Below are positions 1-9,018 of a stretch of 64,000 nucleotides of DNA, in pieces. A program made the position numbers and the translations under genes. Location of the stretch: positions 124,001 through 188,000 of the forward strand of contig NZ_FNOT01000004.1 of the NCBI RefSeq assembly GCF_900107105.1, in the 5' to 3' direction. The stretch is from Geodermatophilus africanus. GTDB taxonomy: Bacteria > Actinomycetota > Actinomycetes > Mycobacteriales > Geodermatophilaceae. The notes beneath the pieces are model-generated. The model was not told where the DNA came from, did no database searches, and saw only the letters and a program-made list of their open reading frames with translations. Numbering within the stretch: the first letter of the stretch is position 1; each line of letters begins with the position of its first letter.

Positions 1-320
1 CGAGCGCGTCCCGGCCCGGACGGCGGACGACCGGGAGGCTGAGCTCCCGGTCGCGGTGCCCTCCGGGTGGGTCCCCACCCCGGCTGGTCACGACACGATA
101 ACGGAGGCGATGCGTCTGACTTCGGTGCGTGATGAGTGAACCAGCGAGGCGAGATGTCGACTCGGGGACGCGCCGACACGGTCGGTGACGGGCGCGCCGG
201 GTGGGACGGGTGTGACGACTGCGCAGGGTGAGGTCAGCAAGGTGATCGAGCCCAGAGCACGATCACGCCGACGGCACAGGGCCTGGGAACTATGCCAACG
301 AGGGCCGCCCGCGAGGCGGC
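1..320. other. non-coding left edge, no gene recognised
   Basis: I see no convincing protein-coding frame here. The stretch lies downstream (3') of the minus-strand membrane-protein gene at 761-1600. On the minus strand it may be the leader of a gene lying beyond the left edge, because TatD-MetG clusters of actinobacteria are often followed by rpf and ksgA. Neither gene is present in the window, so this is only inference. Palindromic GC-rich stretches occur near 33-60. Confidence 0.4.
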
Positions 321-760
321 GCGAGGAGTGGGGGCCGGAGGCTCCCGCGATCGAGCGCCGGGCAGGGCTCAACGCAGGTCGGGGACGGCACCTGGCCGCG
401 GTGCGGTCCGGAGGACCGCGAGGTCATCGCGCGAGGAGTGGGGGCCGGAGGCTCCCGCGATCGAGCGCCGGGCAGGGCTCAACGCAGGTCGGGGACGGCA
501 CCTGGCCGCGGTGCGGTCCGGAGGACCGCGAGGTCATCGCGCGAGGAGTGGGGGCCGGAGGCTCCCGCGATCGAGCGGCCGGCAGGGCTCAACGCAGGTC
601 GGGGACGACACCTGGCCGCGGTGCGGTCCGGAGGACCGCGAGGTCATCGCGCGAGGAGTGGGGGCGGGACCCTCCCGCGATCGAGCGCCGGGCAGGGCTC
701 AACACAGGTCGGGAACGGCACCTGGCCGCGGTGCGGTCCAGAGGACCGCGAGGTCATCGA
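321..760. repeat. four-copy 110-bp tandem repeat
   Basis: Copies begin at 321, 431, 541 and 651, each at the string gcgaggagtgggggc, giving an exact 110-bp period. The first two copies are almost identical. The third differs at a few sites (e.g. around 577-579 and 608) and the fourth at more (near 665, 704, 714 and 740). Each unit holds a perfect hairpin (GCGGTCC, loop GGA, GGACCGC). The array ends directly at the stop codon of the minus-strand gene at 761. All three frames are open through it because the unit has no stops, so long ORFs over it are artefacts. Confidence 0.93.
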
Positions 761-1600
761 TCACACGGTCAGTGCCCGGTCGTCGACCCGCACCGGCCGC
801 AGCCAGGTGACCAGGAAGACGGCCAGCGCGAGGCCCGCGGCCAGCCCGGCGAAGCCGCCGGCGACGAGTGCGACGGGCAGCAGGTCGAAGCCCCGGGTCA
901 CGCGGTCGCCGAGGTCGATGCCCGCCGCCAGGAGCAGCGTCCCCAGCGGCAGCAGGGCCAGCACGCTGACGGCCGCGGTGACCAGGTGCGCCGTCCAGGT
1001 GCGCAGCGCCTCGTCGAGCGGCACATCGGCTCCCTCGGCGGGCAGCGGCCGCAGCTGCGCCCGGAGCAGCGCGACCTCGGCGAGCACCCAGGCGGCCAGC
1101 GGGACGACGACGGCGACCCAGCCGACGCTGTCGGGCAGCTCGCCGCGCCGCCACATGAGGACGGCCGCGACCAGCTCGGCGAGGGCGACCGCGCGCATCG
1201 ACCAGACCAGCACCATCGAGATCAGCTCGGACTGGCGCGGCCGGCGCGGCGGGGACCCGGCCCGCCAGCGCGGCCGGGGGCGGGTCCCCTCGGCGAGGAC
1301 GACCCCCAGCAACAGTCCGAGGACGAGCGCCGGCAGCCAGAGGAAGACCGAGGCCTCGGCGAACAGCGCGATGCTGACGCCGATGCCGGCCAGCCCGAGC
1401 AGGAAGCCCAGCCGGCGCACGCGGCGTCCGTGCTGGGCCTGACGTGCCAGGGTGGCGAGCCCCTCCGGCGTGGGCGTGGTGAAGCCGACCGCCGCGGCGG
1501 CGACGGCCCGGCGGCCGGCGGCCAGGGCCCAGGCGCGGGCGAGCAGGACACCGGGGACCAGCACGGCGATGAAGAGGACGACGGCGATGAGGCGGCCCAC
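761..1600 (-). CDS. multi-pass membrane protein of unknown function
   Basis: This 279-residue protein has about six to seven hydrophobic segments. The first is at residues 1-25 (a signal-anchor-like stretch starting MGRLIAVVLFIAVLVPGVLL), followed by pairs near 65-105, 125-150 and 155-175 and a C-terminal pair near 215-265. A short basic, proline-rich loop (residues about 105-120) separates the halves. I do not recognise a family. It lies downstream of tatD on the same strand, separated by about 130 bp that contain a dispersed hairpin repeat, so it is probably a separate unit. Its stop codon abuts the 110-bp tandem array. GTG is taken as the start because the hydrophobic N-terminus begins there. 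Confidence 0.7.
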   Translation of the reverse strand: MGRLIAVVLFIAVLVPGVLLARAWALAAGRRAVAAAAVGFTTPTPEGLATLARQAQHGRRVRRLGFLLGLAGIGVSIALFAEASVFLWLPALVLGLLLGVVLAEGTRPRPRWRAGSPPRRPRQSELISMVLVWSMRAVALAELVAAVLMWRRGELPDSVGWVAVVVPLAAWVLAEVALLRAQLRPLPAEGADVPLDEALRTWTAHLVTAAVSVLALLPLGTLLLAAGIDLGDRVTRGFDLLPVALVAGGFAGLAAGLALAVFLVTWLRPVRVDDRALTV

Positions 1601-1678
1601 GTCGCCAGTGTCCCCCCGAACGGCGCCACGTGACGTGTCGCTGCCATGACACTGCGATCCGGGCCGTCGGTGGCCTCG

Positions 1679-1738
1679 CTGCAGGGTCCCGCGGCGAGCG
1701 CCAGCGAGGCGTGGGGGCAGCGGGGTCCTTTAACTACC
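1679..1738. repeat. dispersed intergenic hairpin repeat, copy A
   Basis: One of four copies in the window of a roughly 55-60-bp element. It starts CTGCAGGG, continues with a C-rich/G-rich pair around a GCGAGC-like centre, and ends in GGTCCTTT. Other copies are at 9911-9997, 19145-19200 and 35345-35400. This copy ends in the stop codon of tatD. See the separate finding on the family. Confidence 0.75.
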
Positions 1739-2612
1739 ACGCCCCGAAGACGCGTTCGGCGGTCGCGGTGAGGTGGACGCAGAGCTCCCCGAGCTCGACA
1801 CCGGTGACCTCGGCCAGCGCGCGCACGGTGTGCGGTACCAGCCGGGAGGCGTTGGGCCGGCCGCGGAAGGGCACCGGGGTGAGGAACGGCGAGTCGGTCT
1901 CCACGAGCAGCTGCTCGACTGGTGTGAGCGCGGCGGCCTCCCGCAGGTAGCCGGCGTTGGCGAAGGTGAGCGTGCCGGCGAAGGAGAGCACGAAGCCCCG
2001 CTGGACGCACGCCTTCGCGAACGCGGCGTCGCCCGAGAAGCAGTGCATGACGACGTGCTCCGGCGCGCCCTCGTCGTCGACCACCCGGAGGATCTCCTCG
2101 TGGGCGTCGCGGTCGTGGACGACCAGCGCCACGCCGTGCTCCTTGGCGATCCGGACGTGCGCCCGGAAGGACGCCTCCTGCGCCGCCCAGCCCTCGGGCC
2201 CGGTGCGGTAGCGGTCCAGGCCGGTCTCCCCCACCGCCCGCACCCGCGGCAGCGCCGCCAGCCGGTCGATCTCGGCCAGCGCGTCGTCGGTCGCCGCGCC
2301 CTGCCCCGCCTCGTTCGGGTGCAGGGCCACGGCGGCCAGCACGTGGGGGTGCCGGGCGGCGAGCTCGGCCGACCAGCGGGACGACCCGACGTCCACCCCG
2401 ACCTGCACCAGCCGCGGGACGCCCACGGCGGCGGCGGCCGCGATCTCGGCGTCGACGTCCTCGGGGGCCGGCGGCTGCCCGCCCTCGGGGCGGAAGCCGT
2501 CGAGCACGATGTCGAGGTGGGTGTGGCTGTCGACCGCCGATCCGGGCAGTGGCTCGGGGGACGGCGGCGGCTCGCCCCGCCGGTTCGCCCGCGAGGCGGC
2601 CGACCGGCTCAC
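1734..2612 (-). CDS. tatD: TatD-family metal-dependent deoxyribonuclease
   Basis: This 292-residue cytoplasmic hydrolase belongs to the amidohydrolase-type TIM-barrel TatD family, with 3'-5' DNA exonuclease or D-aminoacyl-tRNA-deacylase-like roles. The metal-site motifs appear in order: DSHTHLD (HxH) near the N-terminus, GETGLDRY (Glu ligand), HDRDAHEE, HCFSG and ETDSPFLTP (final Asp). The frame stays open upstream into metG, but that part is an arginine/proline-rich shadow. The GTG at 2612 (VSRSAAS) is the sensible start, about 30 residues before the first motif. It follows metG by about 73 bp on the same strand, the usual actinobacterial order, and is probably co-transcribed with it. Confidence 0.93.
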   Translation of the reverse strand: MSRSAASRANRRGEPPPSPEPLPGSAVDSHTHLDIVLDGFRPEGGQPPAPEDVDAEIAAAAAVGVPRLVQVGVDVGSSRWSAELAARHPHVLAAVALHPNEAGQGAATDDALAEIDRLAALPRVRAVGETGLDRYRTGPEGWAAQEASFRAHVRIAKEHGVALVVHDRDAHEEILRVVDDEGAPEHVVMHCFSGDAAFAKACVQRGFVLSFAGTLTFANAGYLREAAALTPVEQLLVETDSPFLTPVPFRGRPNASRLVPHTVRALAEVTGVELGELCVHLTATAERVFGAW

Positions 2613-2685
2613 ACCAGGCCCTCGCTGGCGCCCAGGCTCAACTCTCGCCGGGCCGCTCTGTCCATCGGTGAGCTCGCGAGCTCGC

Positions 2686-4479
2686 TCACTGGTCCCCTTC
2701 CAGCCGGCGCAGCTCCTCCTCGACGATCGACTCGTCGAGCTTCTTGAACACCGGGGTGGGTGGCGACAGCGGTGTCCCCGGCGGCAGCGGCCGGGAGGCC
2801 CAGACGGCCTGCCCGTCGCCGTGGTCGCCGGTGATGATCGGGTAGGGCGAGCCGTCGTCGAGGTCGGTGACCTCCTCGATCCGCGGCGCCGGCGACCACA
2901 CGCCGGTGCCGCCGAGCAGCTCGTGCACCTTCTGCGCGGAGTGCGGGAGGAACGGGGTGAGCAGCGTGTTGCAGTCGCTGACCGCCTGGAGCGCGGTGTG
3001 CAGCACGGTGTCCCGGCGGGCCGGGTCCTCCTTGAGCTTCCACGGCGCCTGGTCGGACAGGTACTTGTTGGCCTCGCCGACCACCCGCATCGCCTCCGTG
3101 GCCGCGGCCTTCTGCCGGTTGCGCGACAGCAGCTCACCGACCGGGCCGAACGCGCCCTGCGTGGCCGACAGCAGCGCGCGGTCGGCGTCGGTCAGCTCGC
3201 CCGGCGTCGGGACGGCGCCGACGTTCTTCGCGGCCATCGAGACCGTGCGGTTGACGAGGTTGCCCCAGCCGGCGACCAGCTCGTCGTTGTTGCGCCGCAG
3301 GAACTCCGCCCAGGTGAAGTCGGTGTCCTGGCTCTCCGGCCCGGCCGCGGCGATGAAGTAGCGCAGCGCGTCGGCGTCGTAGCGGGCCAGGAAGTCGCGC
3401 ACGTAGATGACGACCTGGCGGGACGAGGAGAACTTGCGCCCCTCCATGGTCAGGAACTCGCTGGAGACCACCTCGGTCGGCAGGTTGAGCCGGCCCAGCG
3501 AGCCCGCCGTCCCGCCCTTGTCGCCCTCGCCGTTGTAGCCGAGCAACTGGGCGGGCCAGATCTCGGCGTGGAAGACGATGTTGTCCTTGCCCATGAAGTA
3601 GTAGGCGTCGGCGTCCGGCGTCTGCCACCACTGGCGCCACGCGTCGTCGTCCCCGGAGCGGCGCGCCCACTCGATGGAGGCCGACAGGTAGCCGACGACG
3701 GCGTCGAACCACACGTAGATCCGCTTGTCGGGGCGGTCCCGCCAACCGTCGAGCGGCACCGGCACGCCCCAGTCGATGTCGCGGGTGTAGCTGCGCGGCT
3801 TGAGGTCGGTGAGCAGGTTCTTCGCGAAGTTGAGGACGTTGGGCCGCCACCCCTTGCGGCTGTCGAGCCAGTCGCCGAGCGAGCGGGTGAAGGCCGGCAG
3901 GTCGAGGAAGTAGTGCTCCTCCTCGACGAACTTCGGCGTCTCGCCGTTGATCCGGCTCCTGGGGTTGATCAGGTCGACCGGGTCGAGCTGGTTGCCGCAG
4001 TTGTCGCACTGGTCGCCGCGGGCGCCGTCGTAACCGCAGATCGGGCAGGTGCCCTCGATGTAGCGGTCGGGCAGGGTGCGCCCGGTCGACGGGCTGATCG
4101 CGCCGAGCGTCGTCCTCGGGAAGACGTAGCCGTTCTTCAGCAACCCCAGGAAGATTTCCTGGCTGATCGCCGCGTGGTTGGCCGTCGTCGTCCGGGTGAA
4201 CAGGTCGTAGGACAGCCCGAGCGACTGGAGGTCGCCGACGATGACCCGGTTGTTGCGGTCGGCGATCTCCCGGGGGGTCACGCCCTCGGCGTCGGCGGCG
4301 ACCGTGATCGGCGTCCCGTGCTCGTCGGTGCCGCTGACCATCAGCACCCGGTCGCCCGCCATCCGGTGGTAGCGGCTGAAGACGTCGGAGGGGACGCCGA
4401 AGCCGGAGACGTGGCCGATGTGCCGCGGGCCGTTGGCGTAGGGCCAGGCCACGGCGGTCAGGATGTGCCGATCACTCAC
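2686..4479 (-). CDS. metG: methionyl-tRNA synthetase
   Basis: This class I aminoacyl-tRNA synthetase charges tRNA-Met in the cytoplasm; it is 597 residues long. The HIGH signature is intact near residue 20 (RHIGH). The zinc knuckle has CPIC and CDNC pairs at about residues 140-160. The KMSKS loop reads KFSSS, an accepted variant. The C-terminal anticodon-binding helical domain is present. There is no C-terminal EMAP/Trbp111-like tRNA-binding extension, as expected for the short actinobacterial form. The GTG start at 4479 gives [17 protein letters not shown], the standard N-terminus. It heads the metG-tatD unit. Confidence 0.97.
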   Translation of the reverse strand: MSDRHILTAVAWPYANGPRHIGHVSGFGVPSDVFSRYHRMAGDRVLMVSGTDEHGTPITVAADAEGVTPREIADRNNRVIVGDLQSLGLSYDLFTRTTTANHAAISQEIFLGLLKNGYVFPRTTLGAISPSTGRTLPDRYIEGTCPICGYDGARGDQCDNCGNQLDPVDLINPRSRINGETPKFVEEEHYFLDLPAFTRSLGDWLDSRKGWRPNVLNFAKNLLTDLKPRSYTRDIDWGVPVPLDGWRDRPDKRIYVWFDAVVGYLSASIEWARRSGDDDAWRQWWQTPDADAYYFMGKDNIVFHAEIWPAQLLGYNGEGDKGGTAGSLGRLNLPTEVVSSEFLTMEGRKFSSSRQVVIYVRDFLARYDADALRYFIAAAGPESQDTDFTWAEFLRRNNDELVAGWGNLVNRTVSMAAKNVGAVPTPGELTDADRALLSATQGAFGPVGELLSRNRQKAAATEAMRVVGEANKYLSDQAPWKLKEDPARRDTVLHTALQAVSDCNTLLTPFLPHSAQKVHELLGGTGVWSPAPRIEEVTDLDDGSPYPIITGDHGDGQAVWASRPLPPGTPLSPPTPVFKKLDESIVEEELRRLEGDQ

Positions 4480-4511
4480 GGCACGAGCCTAGGCGGCGGC
4501 GTCCACCGGGT

Positions 4512-5147
4512 TCAGTGCTGGCCGGTGCCCGCGGTCGCCGGGGCGTCGGGGACCGCGGCGGGCACCGGGGTGGTGAGCGCGACGGCGAACAGCGCCAGGC
4601 CGATGACGGCGAGGGTGGCCAGCCGGGTCCGCGGGCCGGCGGCGGCGGGCTCGGGACGGCGGACCGGGGCACGCGGTCCCTCCGCGACCCACGCCGCCAG
4701 CGAAGGCGCGCCGGCGAGCAGCAGCTTGCCGACCGGCACGCCCAGGACCAGCAGCGCCAGTGCCGGCAGCGGCAGGCCGACCGGCAGCGGATCGAACAGC
4801 GGGGTGAGCAGCGCGAGCGCCAGCAGTGCCCCCACCAGCGCGATCTCGGTGGTGGCGACGGCGGTGTAGAGCCACCGGCCCGACCCGTCGAGCAGCAGCA
4901 CCCCGCCACCGCCGCACAGCACCACCCACCCGGCGAGCAGGAGCAGCACGACGGCGACGACCGGGCCCGCCGGCCGCAGCGGGGACAGCAGCAGGCCGTC
5001 CAGCCCGGTCAGCCCACCGGCCAGCAGCGCGACCGCCTCCGCCACGCCGACGGCGGCGGCCGCCAGAACGGCGGCCGGCGGCCGGCGCCGGTCGGTGGAC
5101 GACGGCACGCGGGGGGTCGCGCGGGCGTCGAGGACGGTGCTCGCCAC
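4512..5147 (-). CDS. hydrophobic membrane protein of unknown function
   Basis: The 211-residue protein is made almost entirely of Ala/Leu/Val-rich membrane segments, about five (near residues 27-50, 60-80, 95-118, 120-145 and 175-200). A short charged N-terminal arm and a proline-rich cytoplasmic loop (about 155-172) complete it. No family motif is visible. It ends 32 bp before metG on the same strand, so it could be the first gene of that transcript. The GTG at 5147 is chosen because the segments follow it directly and a GGGAGAG stretch lies upstream. Confidence 0.62.
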   Translation of the reverse strand: MASTVLDARATPRVPSSTDRRRPPAAVLAAAAVGVAEAVALLAGGLTGLDGLLLSPLRPAGPVVAVVLLLLAGWVVLCGGGGVLLLDGSGRWLYTAVATTEIALVGALLALALLTPLFDPLPVGLPLPALALLVLGVPVGKLLLAGAPSLAAWVAEGPRAPVRRPEPAAAGPRTRLATLAVIGLALFAVALTTPVPAAVPDAPATAGTGQH

Positions 5148-5249
5148 GGGTGTGCTCTCCCTGGCCGGGGACGTCGGTCACCGGTCGGGTCGGCGCCCGG
5201 AGCGGGCGACTGGAGGGCGTGCGCGGGCGGCCTCACCCCTCCGAGGGGC

Positions 5250-6752
5250 TCAGCGGCGGGCGATGTTGTCGGCAGCCGACATCCGCACCCCGGTGGCCAT
5301 CCGGCTGTGGCTGCGGCCGTACACGTAGTACATGCCGATACCGAGGGCCATCCAGACGAGGAAGCGCAGCCAGGTGTCGGCCGGCAGGTTGGACATCAGC
5401 CACAGGGAGGCGGCCGCAGAGACCCACGGCAGCACGTTGATGAGCGGGACCTTGAAGGAGCGGTGCAGGTCCGGACGGGTGCGCCGCAGCCACCACACCC
5501 CGATCGACACGAGGAAGAACGCGAAGAGCGTGCCGATGTTCACCAGCTCGGCGAGCGCGGTGAGCGGGACGAACCCGGCGAGCAGCGCGACCACGATCCC
5601 GGTGGCGATGGTGATGCGGTAGGGGGTGCCGTACCGCGGGTGGACCTTCGCCAGCCCCGGCGGCAGCAGGTGGTCCCGGCTCATCGCGAACAGGACCCGG
5701 GACTGACCCAGCATCAGGATCATCACCACCGAGGTCAGCCCCGCCAGCGCGCCCAGCGAGATGATGCTGGAGAAGACCGGCATCCCGTTGGCCGAGAACG
5801 CCCCCGCCAGCGGCGCGGTCGCGCTCAGCTCGGTGTAGTTCTGCATGCCGACGACGACCAGCGAGACCGCCACGTAGAGCGCGGTGCAGATCGCCAGCGA
5901 GCCGAGGATCCCGCGCGGCATGTCCCGCTTGGGGTCGCGGGTCTCCTCCGCGGCGGTGGCCACGATGTCGAAGCCGATGAAGGCGAAGAACACGATCGCG
6001 GCGCCGGCGAGCACGCCGCCCCAGCCGAAGGTGCCGGGGCTGAACCCGGTGAGCACCGAGATCAGCGGCGTGTGCAGCCAGCCCTCCTCCCCTGCGGCCG
6101 CGGGCTCCGCCGGCGGGACGAACGGCGAGTAGTTCTCGGCCCGGGTGTAGAAGAACCCGACCACGATTACCAGCAGGACGACGACCAGCTTGATCGCGAC
6201 GATGATGGCGGTGACCCGTGACGAGAGCTTGATCCCGAGGATCAGCACGCCGGTCATCACCAGGGTGATGAGGATCGCCGGGATGTTGACCGTCGCCGTC
6301 TCCCCCGCGATCGACGTCGGCAACGGCGTGCCGATGTCGTCGAGCAGCTGGTTGAGGTAGCCGGACCAGCCGACGGACACCGTCGCGGCGCCGAGCGCGA
6401 GCTCGAGGACGAGGTCCCAGCCGATGATCCAGGCGATGAACTCGCCGAACGTGGCGTAGGAGAACGTGTACGCCGACCCGGCGACCGGCACCGTCGAGGC
6501 GAACTCGGCGTAGCAGAGCGCGGCCAGCCCGCACACCACGCCGGCGATGACGAACGAGATCGCCACGGCGGGGCCGGCCTGGTCCCGGGCGACGATGCCG
6601 GTGAGCACGAAGATGCCGGTGCCGATGATCACGCCGACGCCGAAGACGGTGAGGTCCAGGCCCGACAGGTTCTTCTTGAGCCGGTGCTCCGGCTCGTCGG
6701 TGTCGCGGATCGAGTCCTCGACGGACTTCACCCGGCGGGCGTTGGTGGCCAC
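5250..6752 (-). CDS. APC-family cationic amino-acid permease
   Basis: This 500-residue transporter has about 12-14 transmembrane segments. The consensus TM1 motif GVGVIIGTGIFVLTG (near residues 40-55) is the glycine-rich substrate and proton site of the amino acid/polyamine/organocation superfamily. Later signatures are ETRDPKRDMPRGI and the MPVFSSIISLGALAGLTSV region. These features fit the cationic amino-acid transporter (CAT/YfnA-like) branch. An upstream ATG at 6797 is in frame, but GTG at 6752 has a GGAGGGG ribosome site a few bases before it and is preferred. It is transcribed divergently from corA. Confidence 0.9.
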   Translation of the reverse strand: MATNARRVKSVEDSIRDTDEPEHRLKKNLSGLDLTVFGVGVIIGTGIFVLTGIVARDQAGPAVAISFVIAGVVCGLAALCYAEFASTVPVAGSAYTFSYATFGEFIAWIIGWDLVLELALGAATVSVGWSGYLNQLLDDIGTPLPTSIAGETATVNIPAILITLVMTGVLILGIKLSSRVTAIIVAIKLVVVLLVIVVGFFYTRAENYSPFVPPAEPAAAGEEGWLHTPLISVLTGFSPGTFGWGGVLAGAAIVFFAFIGFDIVATAAEETRDPKRDMPRGILGSLAICTALYVAVSLVVVGMQNYTELSATAPLAGAFSANGMPVFSSIISLGALAGLTSVVMILMLGQSRVLFAMSRDHLLPPGLAKVHPRYGTPYRITIATGIVVALLAGFVPLTALAELVNIGTLFAFFLVSIGVWWLRRTRPDLHRSFKVPLINVLPWVSAAASLWLMSNLPADTWLRFLVWMALGIGMYYVYGRSHSRMATGVRMSAADNIARR

Positions 6753-6858
6753 GACGTCCCCTCCCCACGGCACGGTCGGACCCCGGCAGCGTGGCACGGG
6801 ACGGGCCGGACCGCATGCCTACGCTGCCTGCATCGACCCGGTGCGGAGAGGAGTGCGG

Positions 6859-7965
6859 ATGCCCGGCACGGAGGTCCCCCGCGAGACGCCCGGCGCGCTG
6901 CCGACGGAGCTGCCGTCGACCCGCCCGCGGCCCGAGGGCCGGCCGCGCACGACGCCGTCCCGACCGGACGGTGCCGGCCCGGTGGTCGACTGCGCCGTCT
7001 ACGTCGACGGACGCCGCGAGCCCCCGGTCGAGCCGCACGAGGCGCTGCGGGCGGCGGTGGACCGCGGCGGCTTCGTCTGGCTCGGGCTCTACGCGCCGAC
7101 CGAGGAGGAGCTCGGCACCATCGCCGGCCACTACGGGCTGCACCCGCTGGCGGTCGAGGACGCGGTGTACGCCCACCAGCGGCCCAAGCTCGAGCGCTAC
7201 GACGACGTCCTGTTCATGGTGCTGACCACCGCCCGGTACGTGGAGCACGACCGGCTGACCGCGACCAGCGAGGTCGTCGACACCGGCGAGGTGATGGTGT
7301 TCGTCGGCCCGAACTACGTCATCACCGTGCGGCACGGCGAGCACGGCGGCCTGGCCGACCTGCGCCGCAGCCTGGAGTCACAGCCCGACCTGCTGTGCCT
7401 GGGACCCTCCTCGGTGCTCTACTCGGTGGCCGACCACGTGGTGGACGCCTTCGTGGACGTCGCGGCCGCGGTCGAGGAGGACGTCGACGAGCTCGAGGCC
7501 TCGGTGTTCAGCCCGGAGCGCACCGACGACATCGGCCGGCTGTACCAGCTCAAGCGGGAGCTGCTGTCGCTGCGCCGGGCGGTCTCCCCGCTGGAGGTCC
7601 CGCTGCAGAAGCTGGCCGAGAAGCAGATCGACGTCGTCCCGGCGGCGATGCGGTCCTACTTCCGCGACGTCGAGGACCACGCCATCCGGGTGCGCGACCA
7701 GGTCGCCGCCCTCGACGAGCTGCTCACCTCGATCCTGCAGGCGTCGCTGGCCCGCACGTCGATGACCGACAACGAGGACATGCGCAAGATCAGCGCCTGG
7801 GCCGGGATCATCGCCGTCCCCACCGCGATCGCCGGCATCTACGGGATGAACTTCGAGTACATGCCCGAGCTGCGGTGGCGCTACGGCTACTTCGTGGTGC
7901 TGGTGGTGATCATCGGCACCTGCCTGCTGCTCTACCGCGGCTTCAAGCGCAACGGCTGGCTGTAG
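6859..7965 (+). CDS. corA: CorA-family magnesium/cobalt transporter
   Basis: This 368-residue inner-membrane channel imports Mg2+ (and Co2+/Ni2+) as a homopentamer. The long cytoplasmic N-terminal domain is followed by the stalk helix and two C-terminal transmembrane helices. The family signature YGMNFEYMPEL is present at the end of TM1, and the protein ends in the basic tail FKRNGWL. The first 45 residues are proline/arginine-rich and probably disordered. ATG 6859 follows a GGAGAGGAG ribosome site; longer in-frame starts would run through the promoter region shared with the divergent permease. The gene ends at an inverted repeat shared with the convergent gene. Confidence 0.94.
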   Translation: MPGTEVPRETPGALPTELPSTRPRPEGRPRTTPSRPDGAGPVVDCAVYVDGRREPPVEPHEALRAAVDRGGFVWLGLYAPTEEELGTIAGHYGLHPLAVEDAVYAHQRPKLERYDDVLFMVLTTARYVEHDRLTATSEVVDTGEVMVFVGPNYVITVRHGEHGGLADLRRSLESQPDLLCLGPSSVLYSVADHVVDAFVDVAAAVEEDVDELEASVFSPERTDDIGRLYQLKRELLSLRRAVSPLEVPLQKLAEKQIDVVPAAMRSYFRDVEDHAIRVRDQVAALDELLTSILQASLARTSMTDNEDMRKISAWAGIIAVPTAIAGIYGMNFEYMPELRWRYGYFVVLVVIIGTCLLLYRGFKRNGWL

Positions 7966-7972
7966 CGGCCCG

Positions 7973-8030
7973 CGCCTGTGCGCCCACTGTGGCCTCGTCG
8001 CAGCCGGACACCACACTCAGCGCACAGGCG
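7973..8030. terminator. long inverted repeat between convergent genes
   Basis: A perfect 10-bp inverted repeat (CGCCTGTGCG at 7973-7982 and CGCACAGGCG at 8021-8030) lies between the stop of corA and the stop of the convergent DUF559-type gene. The loop is about 38 nt. There is no T-tract, as is common in high-GC actinobacteria, so its role as a bidirectional terminator is inferred from position. Confidence 0.45.
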
Positions 8031-8898
8031 TCAGGGCCGCGGCGATGCGGGCCACCAACTCGTCAGGCCGGCGCAGGTCGGCGGCCATCACGAACACGAC
8101 CCGCCAGCCGGCCGCCTGCAGCCGGTTGAGCCGCTGCCGGTCGCGTGCGAACTGGCCCGGCTCGGCGTGCCAGAGGCCGTCGTACTCCACTGCGACCCGG
8201 TGCTCCGGCCAGGCGAGGTCGACCCTCGCCACGAAGCCACGCGCGTCGCGGACGACGTACTGGGCCACGGGCGCCGGCAGGCCGCCTCGGTGCACGAGGA
8301 GCCGCACCCGGGTCTCCTGCGGTGACTCCGCCAGCCCGTCGGCCAGCCGGCAGGCGTCGCGCGCACGTGCCGAACCCGGACCCCGGGCCGCCGCGGCGAG
8401 GCTGCGCACCGGCCCGATGCCGGCGACTCCGGATGCGACGAGCCGGTCCACCGCGACGACCGCGTCGTCATCCGCCAGCGCGGCGGCGACCCGGACAGCC
8501 GTCGCCTCCGGCGTCGTCACGGCCACGCCGCGACGCCGGCACACCCACCCGTCTGGCAGCCGGCTCCGGCGCACGCGCAGGCCCGGGACGCGCACCGGGT
8601 GGTGGCCGGGCGGGACGGTCAGCTCGACGTCGGCCTCGGCCGCCACGAGGTCGACGCCCCACAGGACCGCCGCACTGCACCCCGTCACCACGGACCCGGG
8701 TACGAGGAGCGACGCCGCCGTCCGGGCCCGGAGCGCGTGGGTGACCTCGACGTCGCGGTGCGCGTAGAGGCCCGGCCAGACCCGCCGCCAGGTCGGGCCC
8801 CGCAGCTGGTTGCGCGTGAGCAGGCCCCTCGAGATCACCACCGAGGCCCGAAAGACCCGGCTGCGGAGGACGTCGGGTACGGAGGGCGGCACGGGCAC
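8017..8898 (-). CDS. DUF559/AbiEi-like protein with a Vsr-like nuclease fold
   Basis: The protein is about 293 residues. The N-terminal third resembles the winged-helix half of AbiEi-type proteins (ISRGLLTRNQLRGPTWRRVWPGLYA). The C-terminal part carries the DUF559/Vsr-type endonuclease pattern: DLAWPEHRVAVEYDG, then a WHAEPGQFARDRQRLNRL helix and GWRVVFV. Such proteins are common and mostly uncharacterised in actinobacteria. The Asp of DLAWP and Glu of VEYDG are the likely metal ligands. The start is uncertain: GTG codons at 8898 and 8892 precede the conserved region, while an ATG at 9006 would add a low-complexity stretch. Confidence 0.7.
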   Translation of the reverse strand: MPVPPSVPDVLRSRVFRASVVISRGLLTRNQLRGPTWRRVWPGLYAHRDVEVTHALRARTAASLLVPGSVVTGCSAAVLWGVDLVAAEADVELTVPPGHHPVRVPGLRVRRSRLPDGWVCRRRGVAVTTPEATAVRVAAALADDDAVVAVDRLVASGVAGIGPVRSLAAAARGPGSARARDACRLADGLAESPQETRVRLLVHRGGLPAPVAQYVVRDARGFVARVDLAWPEHRVAVEYDGLWHAEPGQFARDRQRLNRLQAAGWRVVFVMAADLRRPDELVARIAAALTPVR

Positions 8899-9018
8899 CG
8901 GCGCACCGTGCCGGACCGGGCGGCAGGGTCCCCGGCCGTCGTCCACAGCCGCGCCGTTGTGCACCGATGGTCGTCTCCGGCTGGCGCGAGACCACGGGAC
9001 GTGCACACCGAGACCGAG

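Noticed and set aside
1..120. Possible ydaO-type (c-di-AMP) riboswitch on the minus strand ahead of a presumed rpf gene
   Set aside because: Only a GGGGTGGGGACCC-like stretch is suggestive; the conserved GGGGAACC, GGGTGAAT and CAGCTAACC elements are missing.
185..1633. A 482-codon + strand open frame across the tandem repeat and the first gene
   Set aside because: It consists of Arg/Gly/Pro-rich translation of the 110-bp repeat followed by the antisense of a clear membrane-protein gene; high GC removes stops in every frame.
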